Source of the DNA: an uncultured Eubacterium sp.
Lineage (GTDB): Bacteria; Bacillota; Clostridia; Lachnospirales; Lachnospiraceae
Direction of reading: 5' to 3'
DNA length: 27,656 bases
Assembly (NCBI GenBank): GCA_946611445.1
Contig: CAMODP010000003.1
Coordinates: forward strand, 1-27,656
A program made the position numbers and the translations under genes. Positions 23,325 through 27,656 of this stretch are shown here, one piece after another. Under the pieces are notes generated by a model that was not told the DNA's origin, ran no database searches, and saw only the letters and a program-made list of their open reading frames with translations. Position 1 is the first letter of the stretch; each line of letters begins with the position of its first letter.

Positions 23325-23335
23325 CGCGGGGAACG

Positions 23336-24007
23336 TTATCCGTGCGCGCCCAGATAGGTGCCGGAATATTTGACATAAGCGTCTGAATACGAAGAATGGA
23401 TGATGGACAGTGATTCTTCGGCAGCCATCTGTGTTTTATATGTACCTGCTGAGACCACATACCACGGTTCAGGATTCAGGTTGGACCAGTCGGTGGTGAG
23501 AAACACAGCCGCCGGAAAACCCTGCTGCTGCATTTCATAGGCGAGGCTCTGCGCTTCGCCAAAGCTTTTGGAAGCGCCGCACCAGATGCCGTAAAAGCCG
23601 GAAAAGATGCCGTCAGATTCGTATACGCCGCCGGGGACGGCGCTATTCTGAGAAACAGCTGTCCCCTGCCGGCTGCCGGAATATTTGACATACGCGTCGG
23701 GGTAATAGTTCTGTACCCATGGAAGCGCGGTTTCCGCGGCAGAACGGGTCTCATAGCACCCTGCTGTCGCGACATACCACGGCTCCGGATTCAGACCGCT
23801 CCAGTCCGTGGTCAGCACTACGCAGGCATTGAATCCGCGCGAGCACAGGGCGTCCGCTTCTTTTTGCATGCCGGCCCGGTCTTTCGACGCGCCGAACCAC
23901 ACACCGTAAAAGGGCTCTGTTCTTTCACTTCCGGAATCCGCAAAGGCGCTTTGCGGCACACAGGACAGAAGCAGAAGCAGGATGAGAAAGACAATCGGCT
24001 TTTTCAT
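23336..24007 (-). CDS. exported protein with two tandem SPOR-like repeats
   Basis: A 223-residue secreted or membrane-attached protein. The ATG at 24007 is preceded by AAGGAGG at good spacing; the ATG 18 bases upstream would encode that site and was rejected. The N terminus is a signal peptide (MKKPIVFLILLLLL) ending in either a lipobox-like LLSC or a signal peptidase I site AFA-DS. Two repeats of about 78 residues follow, each starting FYG(V/I)W(F/C)GASK and ending YSDAYVKYSG or YPDAYVKYSG, with a shared NPEPWYV core. They resemble SPOR domains, which bind denuded peptidoglycan glycan strands, but this is a shape and motif judgement. Probably acts at the cell wall. It is convergent with pgeF. 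Confidence 0.78.
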   Translation of the reverse strand: MKKPIVFLILLLLLSCVPQSAFADSGSERTEPFYGVWFGASKDRAGMQKEADALCSRGFNACVVLTTDWSGLNPEPWYVATAGCYETRSAAETALPWVQNYYPDAYVKYSGSRQGTAVSQNSAVPGGVYESDGIFSGFYGIWCGASKSFGEAQSLAYEMQQQGFPAAVFLTTDWSNLNPEPWYVVSAGTYKTQMAAEESLSIIHSSYSDAYVKYSGTYLGAHG

Positions 24008-24060
24008 AACAATCCTCCTTTTCATACAGACCTGACAAACGTGATGTTTCTTTGTCTTTT

Positions 24061-24089
24061 ATTATAAAAGAAAAGGGATGAAAAGAAAA
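24061..24089 (-). promoter_or_regulatory. possible promoter of the SPOR-repeat gene
   Basis: A consensus -10 TATAAT (24066-24061, minus strand) lies about 55 nt upstream of the chosen start. The -35 at 17-nt spacing is TTTTCT, a weak match. The rest of the 244-nt gap up to 24252 shows only short, weak inverted repeats and a possible plus-strand -10 (TATGAT at 24183-24188) for the mutase gene. Confidence 0.35.
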
Positions 24090-24251
24090 TCCAAAATCCC
24101 TGCCTCTGACAGGCATCCCTCCGCGGTATCGACCGTTGGTTTCCTTCCGTGGAAGGCGCTCGTTTTATGCAGCAGCCTGTGATATGATGAAGCAGGAGAC
24201 AGAAAAAATTCTGCACTCCTTAAATATGCACCTGATGAAAGGAAAAAACAC

Positions 24252-25781
24252 ATGAACTCATACGCAGAGCAGTACGCAAAGCTGCAGAATGGCAGTGATG
24301 TGCGGGGAATTGCCATGGAGGGCGTGGCCGGTGAGGCGGTAAACCTCACGCCGGAAACCGCTGCGGATATCGCCGCCGCCTTCGCGGAGTGGCTGTCAGA
24401 CAGACCGGGACAGCCGGCCGGGCAGCTGAAGACGGGGATCGGACATGACTCCAGACTGTCGGCGGCAAGCCTGCAGGCCGGCGTGACAGCCGGGCTGGCA
24501 GCAAAGGGCTGCCGGGTCTTCGACTGCGGCCTGACATCGACCCCTTCCATGTTCATGGCCACAATCCTGGACGGCTTTCAGTATGACGGAACGATCGAGA
24601 TCACGGCCAGCCATCTGCCGTTCAACCGGAACGGGCTGAAGTTTTTTACGAAGGAAGGCGGACTGGAGAGCGCCGATATCCGGGACATCCTGCAGCGGGC
24701 AGCCCGGATCCGCGAGGCCCGGGAGCAGGCAGGCACCGACTGGCTGAAGAACGCAGCTCCCGCGGAAAAGGCCGATCTGGTCACGGCGTATGCCGCGCAT
24801 CTGCGGGGAAGGATCTGCGATGAAATCGGAAGAGGCGAGGCAGAAAAGCCCCTGTCCGGCCTGCATATCGTGATTGACGCATCCAACGGCGTCGGCGGGT
24901 TCTTCCGGGAGGTACTGGAACCGCTGGGCGCAGACACCTCCGGCAGTATCTGTATGGAGCCGGACGGGACATTCCCCGTACATGTGCCGAACCCGGAGGC
25001 AAAGGAAGCCATCGAGGCGATCCGCGCCGCGGTGCTGGAAAACAGCGCTGACCTGGGCGTCATCTTCGACACAGACGGAGACCGGGCGGCTGTCGTCTTC
25101 TCCGACGGAGAAGAGGTCAACCGGAATTCCATCATCGCTCTGATGGCGGCGATCCTGGCGGAAAAACATCCGCACACGACCGTGGTCACGGATTCGGTGA
25201 CGTCAGACCATCTGACGGAGTTCCTGGAGAAGGAGCTGCAAATGAAACATCACCGGTTCAAACGCGGATACCGCAACGTCATCAATGAAGCGGTCCGCCT
25301 GAACCGCGAGGGCACAGAGACCCATCTGGCGATCGAGACCTCCGGACACGGAGCGCTGAAGGAGAACTATTTCCTGGATGACGGCGCCTATATGAGCGTC
25401 AAGATCGTCGCCAGGCTGGCCATCTGCCGTATGCGCGGCGAGAAGCTGGAGGATTCCATCCGGGCGCTCGGAAAACCGGCGGAAAGCGCAGAACGGCGGT
25501 TCGGCATCAAGGCGCCTGACTTCAAGGCATACGGGGCGAAATTCCTGGAGGACTTCCGCGCCTGGGCAGCAGAGCAGGAGACCTTCCACATCGTGGAGCC
25601 GAATTACGAGGGCATCCGCATCAGCTTCCGCGACGAAGAGGTCCGGGGCTGGCTGCTCATGCGCATGTCCCTGCATGATCCCGTCATCCCGCTGAACCTG
25701 GAGTCGGAGAAAGAGGGCGGCACGGAGATCATGATGAAGCGGCTGCGGCCCTTCCTCGACAGGTATCCGGAGATTGTCTGA
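24252..25781 (+). CDS. alpha-D-phosphohexomutase (phosphoglucomutase/phosphomannomutase type)
   Basis: Cytoplasmic enzyme that moves phosphate between C1 and C6 of hexoses. It has 509 residues, within the family range of 440-580. The four-domain order is visible: N-terminal domain with the phospho-serine loop ITASHLPFNRNG (Ser120), metal-binding loop DTDGDR (Asp273, Asp275, Asp277), the sugar-specificity loop region near ETSGHGALKEN, and a C-terminal phosphate-binding domain ending near RISFRDEEVRGWLLMR. The active loop reads TASHLP where most members have TASHNP. The ATG follows GAAAGGAAA. Whether glucose or mannose is the main substrate cannot be told from the sequence. It stands between the SPOR gene and the flavodiiron gene. 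Confidence 0.92.
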   Translation: MNSYAEQYAKLQNGSDVRGIAMEGVAGEAVNLTPETAADIAAAFAEWLSDRPGQPAGQLKTGIGHDSRLSAASLQAGVTAGLAAKGCRVFDCGLTSTPSMFMATILDGFQYDGTIEITASHLPFNRNGLKFFTKEGGLESADIRDILQRAARIREAREQAGTDWLKNAAPAEKADLVTAYAAHLRGRICDEIGRGEAEKPLSGLHIVIDASNGVGGFFREVLEPLGADTSGSICMEPDGTFPVHVPNPEAKEAIEAIRAAVLENSADLGVIFDTDGDRAAVVFSDGEEVNRNSIIALMAAILAEKHPHTTVVTDSVTSDHLTEFLEKELQMKHHRFKRGYRNVINEAVRLNREGTETHLAIETSGHGALKENYFLDDGAYMSVKIVARLAICRMRGEKLEDSIRALGKPAESAERRFGIKAPDFKAYGAKFLEDFRAWAAEQETFHIVEPNYEGIRISFRDEEVRGWLLMRMSLHDPVIPLNLESEKEGGTEIMMKRLRPFLDRYPEIV

Positions 25782-25820
25782 AATCTTGTAAAGCGTATAG
25801 ATTTTGGCACTGTTTTAGAA

Positions 25821-25826
25821 TATAAT
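25821..25826 (+). promoter_or_regulatory. possible -10 box of the flavodiiron gene
   Basis: TATAAT lies 35 nt before the start codon in an AT-rich 80-nt gap. No convincing -35 hexamer is present at 16-18 nt spacing. The sharp drop in GC relative to the flanking genes supports a promoter region. Confidence 0.35.
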
Positions 25827-25861
25827 GATGTAAAAAGATAATATAGAACGGAGGAATTATC

Positions 25862-27656
25862 ATGGCAGTCACAGTTACAGATGATATCAGATATGTAGGC
25901 GTCAATGATCATGACGTAGATCTTTTCGAGGGGCAGTACGTCGTACCGAACGGCATGGCGTACAACTCCTATGTGATCATGGATGAGAAGATCGCCGTCA
26001 TGGATACGGTGGATATCCGCTTCACCCACGAGTGGCTGGACAACCTGGCGAATGTCCTTGACGGAAAAAAACCGGATTACCTGATCATCCAGCACATGGA
26101 GCCGGACCACTCCGCCAACATCCAGAATTTCCTGAACATTTATCCGGACACCACTGTCGTTGCGGATAAAAAGTGTTTCGTTATGATGGACCAGTTCTTT
26201 GACCTGCCGGATACGGTAAAACGGCAGACTGTCGGCAACGGCGAGAGCCTGTCCCTCGGAAAGCATGTCCTCACCTTTGTATTTGCCCCGATGGTTCACT
26301 GGCCGGAGGTCATGGTGACCTATGACAGCACGGACAAGGTCCTGTTTTCCGCGGACGGTTTCGGCAAATTCGGCGCCAATGATGTGGAAGAGGACTGGGC
26401 CTGTGAGGCGCGCCGCTACTACATCGGCATTGTCGGCAAGTACGGCCAGCAGGTTCAGAATCTCCTGAAGGCTGCCGCCACGCTGGATATCCAGGTGATC
26501 TGCCCGACCCACGGTCCCGTGCTGAAGGAGAACCTGGGCTATTACATCGATAAATATGACAAGTGGTCTTCCTACACGCCAGAGGATGACGGCATCGTGA
26601 TTGCCTACACCTCCGTCTACGGCCATACGAAGGAGGCCGTGAACCAGCTGGCTGCCATGCTGGAGAAGAAGGGCGCGCCGAAGGTCAGCGTCTTTGACCT
26701 GGCCAGAGATGACATGGCTGAGGCCGTGGAGGACGCTTTCCGCTACAGCAAGCTGGTCCTGGCGACGACCACCTACAATGCGGATATTTTCCCGTTCATG
26801 CGCAGCTTCATCGAGCACCTGACTGAGCGGAACTACCAGAACCGCACCGTCGCCTTTATCGAGAACGGCACCTGGGCGCCGCAGGCCCTGAAGGTGATGA
26901 AGGGAATGCTGGAGGGCAGCAAGAACCTGACCTATATCGACACTTCTGTCACGATCAAGTCCGCCCTGAAGGCCGACAGCAAGGAGGCTCTGGAGAAAAT
27001 GGCGGAAGAACTCTGCCGCGACTACAAGGCGCAGTCTCAGGACAAGGCGGACAAGAACGACATGAGCGCTCTGTTCAAGATCGGGTACGGCCTGTATGTC
27101 ATCACCTCCAATGACGGCAAGAAGGACAACGGCATGATCTGCAATACGGTCACCCAGCTGACAAGCTCCCCGAACCGTGTGGCGGTCAACATTAACAAGC
27201 AGAACTATTCTCACCATGTGATCCAGCAGACCGGAAAGATGAACGTAAACTGTCTGTCCGTGGAGGCGCCGTTCTCTGTTTTCCAGCGCTTCGGCTTCCA
27301 GACAGGGCGTTCCGTGGACAAGTTCGAGGGCATGGAGGTGCTGCGCACAGACAACGGGCTGGCCTTCCTGCCGCGGTACATCAACGCGGTGATGTCTCTG
27401 GAGGTGGAGTCCTACATGGATCTCGGGACGCACGGCATGTTCATCTGCAAGGTGACGGAAGCCCGCGTGATGTCCGATAAGGAGACCATGTCCTATACCT
27501 ATTATCAGAACAACGTCAAGCCGAAACCACAGACAGAGGGCAAGAAGGGCTGGGTCTGCACAGTGTGCGGCTATATCTATGAGGGCGAGACCCTTCCGGA
27601 TGATTTCATCTGCCCGCTCTGCAAGCACGGCGCGGCTGATTTCGAACCGATCAATT
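25862..27656 (+). CDS. flavodiiron protein fused to flavin reductase and rubredoxin (3' end outside the window)
   Basis: Reduces O2 to water or NO to N2O, with electrons passed through its own rubredoxin; a defence enzyme of anaerobes. 598 codons are in the window. Domain 1 (about 1-245) is the metallo-beta-lactamase-like diiron domain with ligands His78, Glu80, Asp82, His83, His146, Asp165 and His217. Domain 2 (about 250-390) is flavodoxin-like, with the FMN loop TSVYGHTK. Domain 3 (about 415-560) is a flavin-reductase-like FMN domain (MICNTVTQLTSSP...SHHVI). Domain 4 is rubredoxin, with two CxxC pairs (CTVCGYIY and CPLCKHGA). The start has GGAGG upstream. The loop between Asp165 and His217 is shorter than in Moorella FprA by about nine residues. 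The rubredoxin is almost complete, so only a few codons should be missing. The frame is not interrupted. Confidence 0.95.
   Translation, partial: MAVTVTDDIRYVGVNDHDVDLFEGQYVVPNGMAYNSYVIMDEKIAVMDTVDIRFTHEWLDNLANVLDGKKPDYLIIQHMEPDHSANIQNFLNIYPDTTVVADKKCFVMMDQFFDLPDTVKRQTVGNGESLSLGKHVLTFVFAPMVHWPEVMVTYDSTDKVLFSADGFGKFGANDVEEDWACEARRYYIGIVGKYGQQVQNLLKAAATLDIQVICPTHGPVLKENLGYYIDKYDKWSSYTPEDDGIVIAYTSVYGHTKEAVNQLAAMLEKKGAPKVSVFDLARDDMAEAVEDAFRYSKLVLATTTYNADIFPFMRSFIEHLTERNYQNRTVAFIENGTWAPQALKVMKGMLEGSKNLTYIDTSVTIKSALKADSKEALEKMAEELCRDYKAQSQDKADKNDMSALFKIGYGLYVITSNDGKKDNGMICNTVTQLTSSPNRVAVNINKQNYSHHVIQQTGKMNVNCLSVEAPFSVFQRFGFQTGRSVDKFEGMEVLRTDNGLAFLPRYINAVMSLEVESYMDLGTHGMFICKVTEARVMSDKETMSYTYYQNNVKPKPQTEGKKGWVCTVCGYIYEGETLPDDFICPLCKHGAADFEPIN

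Noticed and set aside
25604..27628. 674-codon open frame on the minus strand opposite the flavodiiron gene
   Set aside because: The plus strand encodes all diiron, FMN and rubredoxin motifs; the antisense frame has no recognisable domain.

Overview
The window looks like a chromosomal stretch of a fairly GC-rich anaerobic Firmicute, probably a Clostridia or Lachnospiraceae-type gut or oral bacterium. The inference rests on consensus GGAGG-type ribosome binding sites, intrinsic terminators, a selenocysteine-containing formate dehydrogenase and a flavodiiron/flavin-reductase/rubredoxin fusion. No mobile element, CRISPR array or rRNA gene was seen.

Left part (1-11.1 kb, minus strand): two complete, paralogous Nik/Opp/Dpp-type ABC importers lie in tandem with the same gene order: permease, permease, solute-binding protein, ATPase, ATPase. 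The right copy (5672-10741) keeps the two ATPases as separate genes; the left copy (83-5328) has them fused into one 597-residue protein. The leader of each operon holds a cobalamin riboswitch aptamer of about 172 nt (5436-5608 and 10920-11091), followed by intrinsic-terminator hairpins. The shared control suggests that these systems, whose families are usually annotated as nickel or peptide importers, import cobalt, a cobalt chelate or a corrinoid. This link is the most interesting feature of the window.

Middle (11.2-13.6 kb): a LysR-type regulator is divergent from the right transporter operon and convergent with a MATE-family efflux pump. The MATE gene and selD diverge from a 91-bp gap in which one palindromic hexamer can serve as the -35 box for both directions.

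Selenium cluster (13.6-21.3 kb, plus strand): selD, its own terminator, a formate dehydrogenase alpha subunit with an in-frame TGA (Sec353) and a SECIS hairpin just after it, tRNA-Sec (selC), a terminator, selA and selB. The window therefore holds the whole selenocysteine machinery (SelD, SelA, SelB, tRNA-Sec) together with a client selenoprotein. No partner subunit of the formate dehydrogenase lies nearby.

Right part (21.3 kb to the end): an alpha/beta hydrolase of the monoacylglycerol-lipase type overlaps a YfiH/PgeF multicopper-oxidase-like gene by four bases. A small exported protein with two tandem SPOR-like repeats is on the minus strand. It is followed by an alpha-D-phosphohexomutase and a flavodiiron-flavin reductase-rubredoxin fusion that runs off the right edge a few codons before its expected end; the latter fits an anaerobe that detoxifies O2 or NO.
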